DNA from: Marinospirillum alkaliphilum DSM 21637
GTDB taxonomy: Bacteria > Pseudomonadota > Gammaproteobacteria > Pseudomonadales > Halomonadaceae
DNA length: 64,000 bases
Direction: 5' to 3'
Assembly (NCBI RefSeq): GCF_900119735.1
Contig: NZ_FPJW01000003.1
Span: 186,001-250,000, forward strand
In this document: in pieces, positions 26,117 through 35,459 of the stretch
Layout: the number at the start of each line of letters is the position of its first letter
How positions within the stretch are numbered: the first letter of the stretch is position 1
The notes under the pieces: generated by a model
Seen by the model: only the letters and a program-made list of their open reading frames with translations
What the model was told of the DNA's origin: nothing
The model's database searches: none
Program-made: the position numbers and the translations under genes

Positions 26117-28630
26117 ATGAAAAAACGCTTGTTGATTGTTGGTCATGGCATGGTGAGCCAGCACTTTATTGAACAGTTCCTGGCCACTCCGGCGGCTGCT
26201 GAATGGCAGTTGCAGGTATTCGGTGAAGAGCCCCATGCAGCTTATGACCGGGTGCACCTGTCGGAATACTTTGCCAAGGGTGCGGATGAGCTGTTGATGG
26301 CTGATCCGGACTTTTATGCCCTGAACGGCGTGGACCTGCACCTGAATGAACAGGTGCTGGCAGTTGACCCTGCATCCCGCTCCATCCGTACCCGTCGGGG
26401 TGAATACCCTTATGATCGCCTGGTGCTGGCCACAGGTTCTTATCCTTTTGTGCCGCCGATTGAAGGTCGGGATCTGCCGCACTGTTTTGTGTACCGTACG
26501 CTGGATGATCTGGATGCTATCCGCACCAGTGCCACCGGTGCCCGTAGCGGTGTGGTGGTGGGTGGTGGGTTGTTGGGGCTTGAAGCCGCCAATGCCCTGA
26601 AAAATCTGGGACTGAATGCTGAAGTGGTGGAGTTTGCGCCTCGCCTGATGCCGGTGCAGCTGGATGATCCAGCCGGTTCCCTGTTGCGCCGCAAGATCGA
26701 AGCGCTGGGTGTGCAGGTACACACTGAAAAAGCCACCCGCCTGATCCAGGCCGGTGAACAACAGCGTCTGCGCATGTGTTTTAACGATGACACCTGGCTG
26801 GAAACGGACCTGATAGTTTTTTCTGCTGGAATCCGCCCACAGGATCAACTGGCGCGTGAGGCCGGTCTGACACTGGGTGAGCGAGGTGGCATAGCCGTGG
26901 ATGATCACTGCTGTACCAGTGATGCACTGATTCATGCCATCGGTGAGTGTGCGGTCTGGCAGGATCGACACTTTGGTCTGGTGGCACCCGGTTACAGCAT
27001 GGCGCGTGCAGCTGTGGCGGCCATTGCCGGGCAGGGGGGTGTGAAGTTCCAGGGTGCCGACATGTCCACCAAGCTCAAACTCCTGGGTGTGGATGTGGGC
27101 TCCATTGGTGATGCTCACGCAGCCACACCTGGTGCCCAGTGTTATCGCTTTCATAACGAGCTGGATGGCACCTATGCCAAGCTGGTGGTGGATGCTGACG
27201 GCAAACAGCTGCTGGGTGCCATTCTGGTGGGTGATAACGCTGGTTATGACACCCTGCTGCAGTACCATCTGAATGGCCTGGAACTGCCGGAAAACCCGGT
27301 CAGCCTGCTGTTGCCTGCCGGTGAAAGTGCTGCCCCGCCCCTGTCCGCTGACCGCTTGCCGGATACCGCCAGCATCTGCTCCTGCCACAATGTGACCAAG
27401 GGTGATATCCAGGAGGTCATGAATGACGGTGCCGTGAATCTGGCCGAAGTCAAAGCTGCCACACGAGCTGCAACCGGTTGTGGTGGTTGTGCCGCGATGC
27501 TGAAAAGTGTGGTGGAGGCGGAGCTGGAAAAACGCGGTGTGGTGGTGGATCGCTCCCTTTGTGAACACTTTTCCTTTACCCGTCAGGAGCTGTTTCATCT
27601 GGTGCGGGTGGAAGGCATTCGTACCTTCGATGAACTCTTGCACAAACACGGCAAGGGTGGCGGTTGTGAAATCTGCAAACCGGCGATTGCCTCCATCCTG
27701 GCCAGTTGCTGGAACGAACATGTGCTGGAACCGGCTCATGTGTCACTGCAGGACACCAACGACACCTTCATGGCCAACATGCAGAAAAACGGCACCTACT
27801 CAGTGGTACCGCGGATCCCCGGTGGTGAAATCACCCCGGACATGCTGCTGGTGATTGGGCAGGTGGCTAAAAAATACAACCTCTACACCAAAATCACCGG
27901 TGGTCAGCGCATTGACCTGTTTGGTGCCACGCTGGATGAATTGCCGCTGATCTGGGAAGAATTGATTGCCGCTGGTTTTGAAACCGGTCACGCCTACGGT
28001 AAATCGCTGCGCACGGTGAAATCCTGTGTTGGCAGCACCTGGTGCCGCTACGGTGTGCAGGACAGTGTCAGCATGGCGATTTATCTGGAGAACCGTTACA
28101 AGGGGCTGCGTTCACCGCACAAGATCAAGATGGCGGTTTCAGGCTGTACCCGGGAGTGTGCCGAAGCCCAGAGTAAGGATATTGGGGTGATTGCCACTGA
28201 AAAAGGCTGGAACCTTTTTGTCTGTGGTAATGGGGGTATGCGGCCACGCCATGCTGACCTGTTTGCCACCGATCTGAATGATGAACAACTGGTACAAGCC
28301 ATTGATCGGGTGCTGATGTTTTATGTCCGCACCGCAGATCGCTTGCAACGCACTTCGGTGTGGTTGGAAAACCTGGAGGGTGGCCTGGCCTACCTGAAAG
28401 AAGTGGTACTGGAGGACAGCCTGGGCATAGGTGCAGAACTGGAAAGCCAGATGCAGCAGGTGGTGGATACCTATCAGTGTGAATGGAAAACTGCCATCAA
28501 CGACCCGCAGAAGCGCAAGCGTTTCCGCAGTTATGTGAATGCGGCTGAACCACGTCGTGCACACATTCAGATGATTGAGGAGCGGGGGCAGTTGATCCCG
28601 GCTCGTGAAGTGGCCGGGGAGGTGGTGTGA
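26117..28630 (+). CDS. nirB: NADH-dependent nitrite reductase, large subunit
   Basis: Cytoplasmic siroheme enzyme reducing nitrite to ammonium. 837 aa from ATG 26117 (GAGGTGAG site). Domains in order: FAD/NAD(P) oxidoreductase (LLIVGHGMVSQHFIEQ; VVVGGGLLGLEAANAL at ~140), BFD-like 2Fe-2S region near 420-470 (SICSCHNVT, CGGCAAML), ferredoxin-like half-domain, and the siroheme/4Fe-4S domain with CVGSTWC near 640 and SGCTRECAEA near 680. Completes nitrate to ammonium conversion with nasA; siroheme is supplied through cobA. Confidence 0.96.
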   Translation: MKKRLLIVGHGMVSQHFIEQFLATPAAAEWQLQVFGEEPHAAYDRVHLSEYFAKGADELLMADPDFYALNGVDLHLNEQVLAVDPASRSIRTRRGEYPYDRLVLATGSYPFVPPIEGRDLPHCFVYRTLDDLDAIRTSATGARSGVVVGGGLLGLEAANALKNLGLNAEVVEFAPRLMPVQLDDPAGSLLRRKIEALGVQVHTEKATRLIQAGEQQRLRMCFNDDTWLETDLIVFSAGIRPQDQLAREAGLTLGERGGIAVDDHCCTSDALIHAIGECAVWQDRHFGLVAPGYSMARAAVAAIAGQGGVKFQGADMSTKLKLLGVDVGSIGDAHAATPGAQCYRFHNELDGTYAKLVVDADGKQLLGAILVGDNAGYDTLLQYHLNGLELPENPVSLLLPAGESAAPPLSADRLPDTASICSCHNVTKGDIQEVMNDGAVNLAEVKAATRAATGCGGCAAMLKSVVEAELEKRGVVVDRSLCEHFSFTRQELFHLVRVEGIRTFDELLHKHGKGGGCEICKPAIASILASCWNEHVLEPAHVSLQDTNDTFMANMQKNGTYSVVPRIPGGEITPDMLLVIGQVAKKYNLYTKITGGQRIDLFGATLDELPLIWEELIAAGFETGHAYGKSLRTVKSCVGSTWCRYGVQDSVSMAIYLENRYKGLRSPHKIKMAVSGCTRECAEAQSKDIGVIATEKGWNLFVCGNGGMRPRHADLFATDLNDEQLVQAIDRVLMFYVRTADRLQRTSVWLENLEGGLAYLKEVVLEDSLGIGAELESQMQQVVDTYQCEWKTAINDPQKRKRFRSYVNAAEPRRAHIQMIEERGQLIPAREVAGEVV

Positions 28631-28998
28631 TGAATGCAACGCATAACCTGACAGAAGCGCGCTGGCACAAGGTTTGCCAGGAAGAAGATCTGGTGGCTCA
28701 TTCCGGGGTGGCTGTGTTGATTCAGCCAGCTTCTGGAGTGCCACAGTCGGTGGCACTTTTCTGGTTACCTGGTCAGCAGCCAGCACTTTATGCGCTGGCA
28801 CATCTTGATCCCTTGATTGGTGTCGAAGTGCTGGCCCATGGCCTGTTGTGTGAAAGTGGTGGGGTATGGTCGGTGGCTTCTCCCCTCTACAAACAGCATT
28901 TTCAGCTTAAGGATGGTCGTTGTCTGGAGCAGCCGGATACCTGCCTGCAAACCTGGCCGGTGAAGCTGGAAGAAGGGCAGGTCTGGTTGTATTTCTGA
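28630..28998 (+). CDS. nirD: Nitrite reductase, small subunit
   Basis: 122 aa, Rieske-fold partner of NirB. Start at the ATG at 28630 that overlaps the nirB stop (a GTG one codon earlier is possible). Seen: the family's LAHLDPLIGVEVLAHGLL and VASPLYKQHFQLKDGRCLE. The Cys/His ligands of a true Rieske cluster are absent, as in known NirD, so it carries no Fe-S centre. Confidence 0.94.
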   Translation: MNATHNLTEARWHKVCQEEDLVAHSGVAVLIQPASGVPQSVALFWLPGQQPALYALAHLDPLIGVEVLAHGLLCESGGVWSVASPLYKQHFQLKDGRCLEQPDTCLQTWPVKLEEGQVWLYF

Positions 28999-29003
28999 GT
29001 GGG

Positions 29004-29040
29004 CAGGACAGGGTTTAAAAAACAGGACAGGTTTTAAAAA
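29004..29040. repeat. Short tandem repeat after nirD
   Basis: CAGGACAGGGTTTAAAAAA followed directly by CAGGACAGGTTTTAAAAA, with a partial inverted copy (CCTGGTTTTAAACC) from 29045. Two copies of about 18 bases in the gap between nirD and the convergent MCP gene. Probably a local duplication. Confidence 0.6.
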
Positions 29041-29057
29041 GAAGCCTGGTTTTAAAC

Positions 29058-29092
29058 CAACAAGGGCTGGCTCACTGAGCCGGCCCTTGTTG
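29058..29092. terminator. Bidirectional hairpin between convergent nirD and MCP genes
   Basis: CAACAAGGGC / GCCCTTGTTG, with an inner GGCTC/GAGCC stem: 15 bp in all, loop of three. A GGTTTAAAA run follows on the minus side; the plus side is only weakly T-rich. Confidence 0.75.
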
Positions 29093-29110
29093 CATTCAGG
29101 TCCTGTTCAT

Positions 29111-30739
29111 TCAGACCTTGAAGCGACCAACACGATCCAGCAGGCTCTGTGACATGCGTGTCAGATCCTGGCTGGATGCTGCCATCTGGGTTGACTCTGC
29201 AGAGACCTGAGTGGAAAGATCATTCAGGTGCACCACCTGCTGGTTGATGCTGTCCACTGCAGCACTCTGCTCTTCTGATGCTGCAGCAATCTGCTGATTC
29301 ATGGCCTGGATGGACTGGATTTCCTGCATGATGCCCTGCAGTGCCTGACCTGCTGAAGAGGAAGCTTCCGCTGCCGCTTCCGCCTTGCTGACACCTCCCT
29401 GCATGATCTGCACCGCTTGTCCTGCAACTTCCTGCAGCTTTTCAATGATGCTTTGAATCTGAGCCGTGGAGTCCTGGGTGCGTTGTGACAGGGTGCGCAC
29501 TTCATCCGCTACAACTGCAAAGCCTCGCCCTGCTTCCCCAGCGCGGGCGGCTTCAATGGCTGCGTTCAGTGCCAGTAGGTTGGTTTGTTCGGCAATGCCA
29601 CGAATGACTTCCAGCACCTTGTCGACATTGCGGCTGTCTTCAGCCAGCTGGTTGATGACTTCACCGGCCTGGTTCATGTCCTGGGCCAGCAGGCGGGCTT
29701 CCTCAATATTGCGGTTGATGATCTGTTGGCTGCTGGCTGATGCATTGGTAGCCTGCGCTGATGACTCAGTGGCCTGTACGGTGCGGCTGGTGACTTCTTC
29801 CACACTGGCCAGAATTTGCATCATGGCGCTGGCCAGTTCTTCGGCAGCCTGTTTCTGGTCATTGAGGTTCTGATCCATGGATTGCACTGAACCGACCTGC
29901 TGTGTTGAAGCTGTTGCCAGGCGATGAGCAACATCTTTGACACTCTGCATGATCTCCTGAATCGAGCTGATGAAGGTATTGAAGTGAGTGGCCAGCTCGG
30001 TCAGCTCTCGACTGCCTTGTACCTGCAGGCGCTGTGTCAGGTCACCTTCACCCCGTGACAGGCCTTTCATGGCTTTCACTGTGGCATTGAGCGGTTGAGT
30101 GATGCTGCGGATGAAAAAGGCCAGAATCAGTGACAGCAGCACAAGAATGGTGGCGGCAGTGGTCATTGACTGGATTTCGGAAGCACGAATGTCAGCCTGC
30201 AGTGCTTCCATGTTCAGACCGGAACCGAGTGTCCACTGCCAGGGGGCAAAGAGTTCGGCATAACTGGTTTTGGGGTCCAGCTGTTCCTTGTTCTGGGCGT
30301 TGGGCCACTTGTAGTCAACAAAACCGCCACCATTACGGGCTGCCGTGTACAGGTCACGCACAAAAAATTTACCCGTGGGATCTTTAAGTACAGTGATGTC
30401 GCGACCGAGCAGTGCAGTCACTGCGTTGGCAATGGCAATGCCATCCTTGTCACCCACAAAAATATAGTTGCCATTATCAAAGCGCAGTGCGGAAACGGCG
30501 GCCAGTGCCTGGCGTTTGGCTTCTTCTTCGGTCAGAGTGCCCTGGCGACTGAGTTCATAATAATGACCGATCAGGTTCTTGGCGCTTTCCACCAGGAAAA
30601 TCACGCCCTGTTCATAACTGCTGCGTAAACGGTCTCGTGACTTGTGGGCGTCCAGCAGGGTATTTGCCAGAAGGCCAATAGCAAACAACCCAAGGATCAT
30701 CCAGGCGCGTGTCGCGATGGAGATGCTGTTCAGATTCAT
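29111..30739 (-). CDS. Methyl-accepting chemotaxis protein with sCache_2 sensor
   Basis: 542-aa transmembrane chemoreceptor. Start at ATG 30739 (GGGGAAG site; [13 protein letters not shown]). Order: short N-terminus, TM1 ~residues 10-30, a periplasmic single-Cache domain to ~190 with [18 protein letters not shown] and [18 protein letters not shown]2 ~195-215, HAMP with [10 protein letters not shown], and the signalling domain with the [20 protein letters not shown] tip. Single-Cache receptors of this kind often bind small carboxylates such as pyruvate or acetate; the ligand here is unknown. It is 52 bases downstream of an unknown small gene on the same strand and lies next to the nir operon. 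Confidence 0.92.
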   Translation of the reverse strand: MNLNSISIATRAWMILGLFAIGLLANTLLDAHKSRDRLRSSYEQGVIFLVESAKNLIGHYYELSRQGTLTEEEAKRQALAAVSALRFDNGNYIFVGDKDGIAIANAVTALLGRDITVLKDPTGKFFVRDLYTAARNGGGFVDYKWPNAQNKEQLDPKTSYAELFAPWQWTLGSGLNMEALQADIRASEIQSMTTAATILVLLSLILAFFIRSITQPLNATVKAMKGLSRGEGDLTQRLQVQGSRELTELATHFNTFISSIQEIMQSVKDVAHRLATASTQQVGSVQSMDQNLNDQKQAAEELASAMMQILASVEEVTSRTVQATESSAQATNASASSQQIINRNIEEARLLAQDMNQAGEVINQLAEDSRNVDKVLEVIRGIAEQTNLLALNAAIEAARAGEAGRGFAVVADEVRTLSQRTQDSTAQIQSIIEKLQEVAGQAVQIMQGGVSKAEAAAEASSSAGQALQGIMQEIQSIQAMNQQIAAASEEQSAAVDSINQQVVHLNDLSTQVSAESTQMAASSQDLTRMSQSLLDRVGRFKV

Positions 30740-30791
30740 GATTCTTCCCCTGATTCCTGATATGGATTCCAATGATTGATAACGGTTGGTT

Positions 30792-31037
30792 TTAATGGAT
30801 AGGCCCAGTCATGCATTGTCGGCTTGCCAGCTCGCAGCCTTGTTGATGCAGTGCATGGAGCTTCTGATAGAGGGCCTGTTTCTGCAGCAGAACTGCAGGG
30901 GTGACTTCCAGTTCTGTAATAACTTCCGTAATTCCTTGCAGCAGGTTTTCACTGTCTGTTGCCGGAGCCACCGACTCAGCGGGTGCCTGTTGCTGTTGTT
31001 GCAAGCGCTTGTTTGCTGCCTTGCGAAAAGTGTTCAT
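30792..31037 (-). CDS. Small hypothetical protein
   Basis: 81 aa, not recognised. It starts [20 protein letters not shown]: a basic, glutamine-rich head, then a predicted helical part rich in Glu and Leu ([20 protein letters not shown]), and a tail with two Cys. Its ATG overlaps the stop of the NHL protein gene by four bases, with GGAAAG upstream, which supports real translation. No signal peptide or membrane segment. Its place between a propeller protein and a chemoreceptor suggests a shared operon but says nothing certain about function. Confidence 0.65.
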   Translation of the reverse strand: MNTFRKAANKRLQQQQQAPAESVAPATDSENLLQGITEVITELEVTPAVLLQKQALYQKLHALHQQGCELASRQCMTGPIH

Positions 31038-33106
31038 GGTTGGCTTTCCAGTTCCAGTTGATAAACATTCACTCGATTCAGTGCACAGTCAGGCAGGTAG
31101 ATCTGGCCGTTGCGCACATGCATCAGGTAGGGCATCCACAATTGCCCTTTGCTGGCATCAGCACCAAAACCGGCAAAACTGGCGACAAAGGTCCCGTCCG
31201 GTCGGAACAGCTTGATGGCTCGGTTGACCAGATCTGAAACCACCAGATGGCCTTGTTCATAAGCAAGGCTGGTGGGCAGCAGGAATTGATCACCCTCGGT
31301 GGCATAACCAGGCTGACCAAAGCTGTAAAGCCACTGCCCCCTGGCATCAAAAACCTGAATGCGGTGGTTAAACTGGTCAGTGACATAACAGTGCCCTTGT
31401 TCATCCAGGGCCACGTCAGAAGGGGTGTGGAATTGTCCCGGGCCATCACCGGGAGTGCCGAAGGTATCGACCAGCCCGGCAATACCGCTGCGGGTGAGTC
31501 GCCAGCGGGCAATGCGGTGGTTGCCGGAGTCAGCAATCAGGATGTCCTGATTCACCGGATCGATGCTGATACCCTGGGGGCTCAGTAATTGCCAGGGCTG
31601 GCTGCCACGTGAACCAAACACCCGATAGGGCACCAGCTCATCCAGCAGTGGATGGTACTGGTAAATGGTGACCAGGCTGGTGAGGTAGTTGCAGACAACC
31701 AGCAGGGGTTTGTCTGGTGCCAGTTGTCCAGCCAGGCGATGGCGGGTTTTTAAAGTGGTCATGCCCAGTGACCCGGGCACCAGTGGCATGCCAACCGGGC
31801 GAGCACCATCCGGGCGAGTGCTGCCACTGGCCTGCAGCTGATAATTACCAGCATCCAGTAGCCACAGCAGATGAGCAGGGTTATCCAGGCGTTCACCCAG
31901 CATGATGCGTAGCCAACTTTGTTGCCAGCGCAGTAACCATTCCGTTTGCCAACTGAGACTAAGGCTTAACCAGGAGGGTAGGGCGGGTGTCTGGATGCGG
32001 TTGGTGTAGGTCTCCAGTTGCTGCTGGCTGGTGTCCAGCCACTGGCGCACCCAGGGGAAGGGGCTTAAAGGATCATCTGCAGGGTGAGCAGGTGGCTGGC
32101 CTGCAGCGGAGGTGACAAAGTGCAACTGCCCAGGTTGATCGCGATCATCCCCTACGCGGTTTAAAACCTGAGTAAAAAGGGCTGCACCACCTTTGACATC
32201 ATTTAAGCGAACCTGGTGTAGCTGCAAGGAGGCCAGAATAGGCTCAGTGATCAGTAGGGTATCTTTTTCACTGCCAGCGGTAATCTGGATCGGGGCATAA
32301 AAACCCTGCAGGCTGCCCTGGCGCCGCCCATTCAGATCATAAACCGCTATGGCATTGGCTGAAGCGCCAGGTACCAGCAGGTGCTGCCGGATACAGGACA
32401 CATCACGGGCCAGCTCCATGCCTTCCAGATAAGCCTTGCCATTGATGGCAAAAGGCACTGCTTCACCCTGCCAGTTGCAGCGTACCAGGGTATTAAAACC
32501 GGTGTTGGCAATGTAGATATTGCCTTGTTGATCCAGTGTCAGCCCCTGCGGCCAAAGCAGTTGCAAGGGTTCGTGGCTGTTGTCCGGGTAACGGATATGA
32601 CGGATATCCCTGATGAAGTGACCTTCTTCATCCAGTACCACCAGTCGACTTTCACCATCCGCGCCTTCAAAAAACTCATCAGCCACACATAGCTGGCCAT
32701 CATGGAATACCAGCCCATTGGGGCCTGTCAGGTTAATGGGGGCCTGGTTGCCAAAGGTGAGTAGTGGGGTGATTTCAAGATCAGGTGTGTATTCCAGCAG
32801 CTGAATACGCCGGTTGCCCATGTCGGTGACATAAATCCAGGGTTTATCTGGATGCGCCAGCAAGCGAAAGGGCATATTAAATTCGCCAGGCGCGCTTCCC
32901 GTTTGCCCGAAGCTGGCCAGCAGGTGTTGCAGGCTGGCATCAAACACCAGTAAGCGATTGTGTGCAGTATCTGCCAGCCAGACACGCCCAAGATGATCCA
33001 GGCAACTGCCAACCGGGGTGTTCAGGGAGACTTTACCGGCTGCACGGACAGGAAGGGGTGGCAGTGAATCGTGTGTTTTGCCGATATGCGAAAGATACGA
33101 AATCAC
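31034..33106 (-). CDS. NHL-repeat beta-propeller protein
   Basis: 690 aa from a GTG at 33106 with a perfect AGGAGG seven bases upstream; a TTG at 33139 is the less likely alternative. The protein is a series of NHL-type repeats (CLDHLGRVWLADTAHNRLLV near residue 40; HPDKPWIYVTDMGNRRIQL; DQQGNIYIANTGFNTLV; VNQDILIADSGNHRIAR; DEQGHCYVTDQFNHRIQVFD), split into two groups with a divergent ~200-residue middle. That could mean two propellers. No signal peptide, no enzyme domain; probably a cytosolic scaffold or ligand-binding protein. Followed by overlapping and closely spaced genes for an 81-aa protein and a chemoreceptor. Confidence 0.8.
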   Translation of the reverse strand: MISYLSHIGKTHDSLPPLPVRAAGKVSLNTPVGSCLDHLGRVWLADTAHNRLLVFDASLQHLLASFGQTGSAPGEFNMPFRLLAHPDKPWIYVTDMGNRRIQLLEYTPDLEITPLLTFGNQAPINLTGPNGLVFHDGQLCVADEFFEGADGESRLVVLDEEGHFIRDIRHIRYPDNSHEPLQLLWPQGLTLDQQGNIYIANTGFNTLVRCNWQGEAVPFAINGKAYLEGMELARDVSCIRQHLLVPGASANAIAVYDLNGRRQGSLQGFYAPIQITAGSEKDTLLITEPILASLQLHQVRLNDVKGGAALFTQVLNRVGDDRDQPGQLHFVTSAAGQPPAHPADDPLSPFPWVRQWLDTSQQQLETYTNRIQTPALPSWLSLSLSWQTEWLLRWQQSWLRIMLGERLDNPAHLLWLLDAGNYQLQASGSTRPDGARPVGMPLVPGSLGMTTLKTRHRLAGQLAPDKPLLVVCNYLTSLVTIYQYHPLLDELVPYRVFGSRGSQPWQLLSPQGISIDPVNQDILIADSGNHRIARWRLTRSGIAGLVDTFGTPGDGPGQFHTPSDVALDEQGHCYVTDQFNHRIQVFDARGQWLYSFGQPGYATEGDQFLLPTSLAYEQGHLVVSDLVNRAIKLFRPDGTFVASFAGFGADASKGQLWMPYLMHVRNGQIYLPDCALNRVNVYQLELESQP

Positions 33107-33243
33107 CTGCTCCTCCTGACCAGTCGATATAACAACCAACGGGAGACATAATAAACCTTAAGAGGTGTCTTGCAGATGACAATAAACCAGTTTTTAACAA
33201 AAATACTACATCAGAAATACTTTGTTGCACTACTGGTAAAGCA

Positions 33244-33265
33244 AAGGCCCCGCAAGCGGGGCCTT
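33244..33265. terminator. Hairpin after the acidic 93-aa gene
   Basis: AAGGCCCCGC / GCGGGGCCTT, 10 bp, loop of two. Followed on the minus strand by TTGCTTT. It ends the acidic-protein transcript; beyond it, 33107-33243 is the AT-rich upstream region of the NHL gene. Confidence 0.8.
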
Positions 33266-33290
33266 AATGCCAGGTTGAAGTGACTAAAAA

Positions 33291-33572
33291 TCAGTCTTCA
33301 TCTTCATCCAGGCGATGGGTTTCCACTTCAATATCCAGCACATTGCAGGAGCCTGGACGCAGAACCAGCACACCGTATTCTTCAATGTGATCTTCTTCAT
33401 CTTCCTGGCTACCAACTTCCAGCGACAGGCTGTTGCCTGGCAGGTGCTCTGGGCTCAGTAACAGGGTGGCGGGCAGGCCTTCATCCCAATTGATCTGGAT
33501 CTCGGCCAGTTCTGGCAGGTCGATGACCTGTCCATCCGGGGTAATGCCCTGCAGACGGGGAAGTTGTGACAT
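33291..33572 (-). CDS. Small acidic protein of unknown function
   Basis: 93 aa from ATG 33572 (AGGAGC site; MSQLPRLQGITPDGQ). Strongly acidic, especially residues 56-68 (QEDEEDHIEEYG) and the C-terminal LDEDED. No membrane segment or signal, a single Cys. Not recognised. It follows the EAL-CBS-GGDEF gene by 69 bases and has its own terminator, with a weak hairpin between the two genes. Confidence 0.7.
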   Translation of the reverse strand: MSQLPRLQGITPDGQVIDLPELAEIQINWDEGLPATLLLSPEHLPGNSLSLEVGSQEDEEDHIEEYGVLVLRPGSCNVLDIEVETHRLDEDED

Positions 33573-33616
33573 GGTGAAAGCTCCTGTAATGGCCGGATGT
33601 AAAAGATCAAGCATAC

Positions 33617-33634
33617 ACTCCGGCCAACCGGAGT
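33617..33634 (-). terminator. Weak hairpin after the EAL-CBS-GGDEF gene
   Basis: ACTCCGG / CCGGAGT, 7 bp, loop of four, followed on the minus strand by a loose U-rich stretch (GTATGCTTGATCTTTT). Possible partial terminator of the PAS-HAMP-fabI-EAL operon. Confidence 0.45.
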
Positions 33635-33641
33635 ACCAATT

Positions 33642-35459
33642 TCACTGATAATCCTGAGGTGCAGACTCACTGGGCCAGAGTACCCGTTGTTGTGCTCCCT
33701 GCTGTAATACCAGGCTGGAACCTTCCAGCTGCTTGGCAAAATGTTTCAGATGAGATACCTCCGCGGCCAGCATGTGGGCGGTGATACCGGCATCGGTTGG
33801 TGCTTGCAGGGCGGCAATGGACACCCCCACAAAAGAGAAAAAACGCTCTACACCAAAACGATCCCTGGCATGAATGCCACCGGCAGCACGATCTGCTTCA
33901 CTGTAAAACTCCAGGGAGTGGCGTGAAAAATCGTGCAGCACGCATAACATGCGCTCTTGCCAGTCTTTACTGCGGCAGATGGCAACAAAGTCATCACCGC
34001 CGATATGTCCGATGAAGTCATCGTGGGGGTGCAGGTATTGCTGCAGGATGGTACCCAGACGTTTCAGCAGTTCATCCCCCAGCACATAACCATAGGTGTC
34101 GTTGAAAACCTTGAAGTTATCCAGATCCAGATAACAAACCACCAAAGGGTCCTGGCGTTTGAGCCAGGCATTCAGTGTGTCCTGAATGGGACCGTTACCG
34201 GGCAGCAGGGTTAATGGATTGGCCTGGCGGGCACTGCGAACTTTCAGTTCGGTGATGATGCGCAGCAGATCAACCACCTGACCAATGCCTTGGTAACGTC
34301 CTTGCCGGGCAATGATGAAGTCATCATCGAGATGCTCCCGGCTGCGTTCAGTAATGCGTTGACTGATGGCTTCCAGGGGTTGATCGGCTTCTGCAATCAG
34401 CGGTTGTTCATGCATCAGGCAGGTGACTGCTTTACGGTAATAGAGCTCCTGACCGAAGGGACGCAGTAGTGTGGACATCAACTGATTGCGTAGCAGCAGC
34501 CCGATTGGCAGGTCATTGGCAGTCACTACCGGCAGTGAAAATAACTCTTCATCCTGGCGGAAGATTTCCACGGCTTCGGCCACGCTGGTATCAGGACTGA
34601 TGCTGCGAACCTTGCGTAACAGGCTGGTGGCCAGATCGGCCTCATTATTATCGAGGGGTTCTGGCGGGCTGATGTCCAACAGTGCCGGTGGCGGTTGGTG
34701 GGCTGGATGTGACTGAGGGCGAGAGAAGTGGTAGCCCTGCACCAGGTTGATGCCCAGGTCCAGCAGCATCTGCATTTCAGCCTGGGTTTCGACACCCTCG
34801 GCAATCACTGTTGATCCGACCGAGCGTGCCATATCCAGTACAAAGCGCAGAAAGTCCTGTTTGACCCGATCATGGGATATCTGATGCACAAAATGGCGAT
34901 CAATTTTGACATAGTCCGGGCGCAACTCAGACCAGAGCCGCAGACCGGAATAACCATTACCCAGATCATCCAGTGCGATCTGGAACCCCATCTCCCGGTA
35001 GTGGTTGATGGCCCTCCTCATCAACTCAAAGTCATGCACCGGTTGTTGTTCGGTGAGTTCGATGACCAACTGACCGGGTTCCAGGCCAGATGCCTGCACC
35101 AGTTCCAGTGTCTGGCCCGGCTCGTGATCCGGCTCTGTTAATACATCCGGTGAGGCATTGATGAAGAGTTTGCCAGGCAGCTGTTGCCGGGCAAAGGCGG
35201 CCAGGGATTTTTCCCGACTGAGTTGTTCCAGTGCCACCAGCAGGCCCTCCTGGCGAGCACAACGAAACAGCTCCAGGGGATGATGCAGGTAACTTTCCAT
35301 CGGGCCGCGAATTAAAGCCTCCCAGCCGTAGAAGCACTTTTCTCTCAGGCTGACCACCGGTTGGAACAGGGGCAATAAACGTCCTTGTTGCAGGATGTCC
35401 TGTAATGCGCCCTGTTGTCGTGAGGTGGCATCAGGTCTGGTCAGCAGTGGTTCATCCAT
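33642..35459 (-). CDS. EAL-CBS-GGDEF c-di-GMP protein
   Basis: 605 aa from ATG 35459, which overlaps the fabI-like stop by eight bases; the longer frame upstream is antisense-style read of that gene. EAL domain first (~residues 25-255): Glu47-Ala-Leu, Asn101, Glu134, Asp164-Asp165 in LDDLGNGYSG, Lys185 and Glu221/Glu224 in AEGVET, so phosphodiesterase residues appear intact. A CBS pair follows (~270-395), then a GGDEF domain with GGDDF at 487-491 and DLDNFKVFNDTYG. No RxxD inhibitory site seen. No membrane segment. Bifunctional or GTP-sensing; CBS domains suggest control by an adenosyl nucleotide. Confidence 0.9.
   Translation of the reverse strand: MDEPLLTRPDATSRQQGALQDILQQGRLLPLFQPVVSLREKCFYGWEALIRGPMESYLHHPLELFRCARQEGLLVALEQLSREKSLAAFARQQLPGKLFINASPDVLTEPDHEPGQTLELVQASGLEPGQLVIELTEQQPVHDFELMRRAINHYREMGFQIALDDLGNGYSGLRLWSELRPDYVKIDRHFVHQISHDRVKQDFLRFVLDMARSVGSTVIAEGVETQAEMQMLLDLGINLVQGYHFSRPQSHPAHQPPPALLDISPPEPLDNNEADLATSLLRKVRSISPDTSVAEAVEIFRQDEELFSLPVVTANDLPIGLLLRNQLMSTLLRPFGQELYYRKAVTCLMHEQPLIAEADQPLEAISQRITERSREHLDDDFIIARQGRYQGIGQVVDLLRIITELKVRSARQANPLTLLPGNGPIQDTLNAWLKRQDPLVVCYLDLDNFKVFNDTYGYVLGDELLKRLGTILQQYLHPHDDFIGHIGGDDFVAICRSKDWQERMLCVLHDFSRHSLEFYSEADRAAGGIHARDRFGVERFFSFVGVSIAALQAPTDAGITAHMLAAEVSHLKHFAKQLEGSSLVLQQGAQQRVLWPSESAPQDYQ

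Noticed and set aside
25820-27739. 639-residue open frame opposite nirB
   Set aside because: Antisense shadow of nirB with low-complexity His/Gln/Thr composition and no recognisable motif.
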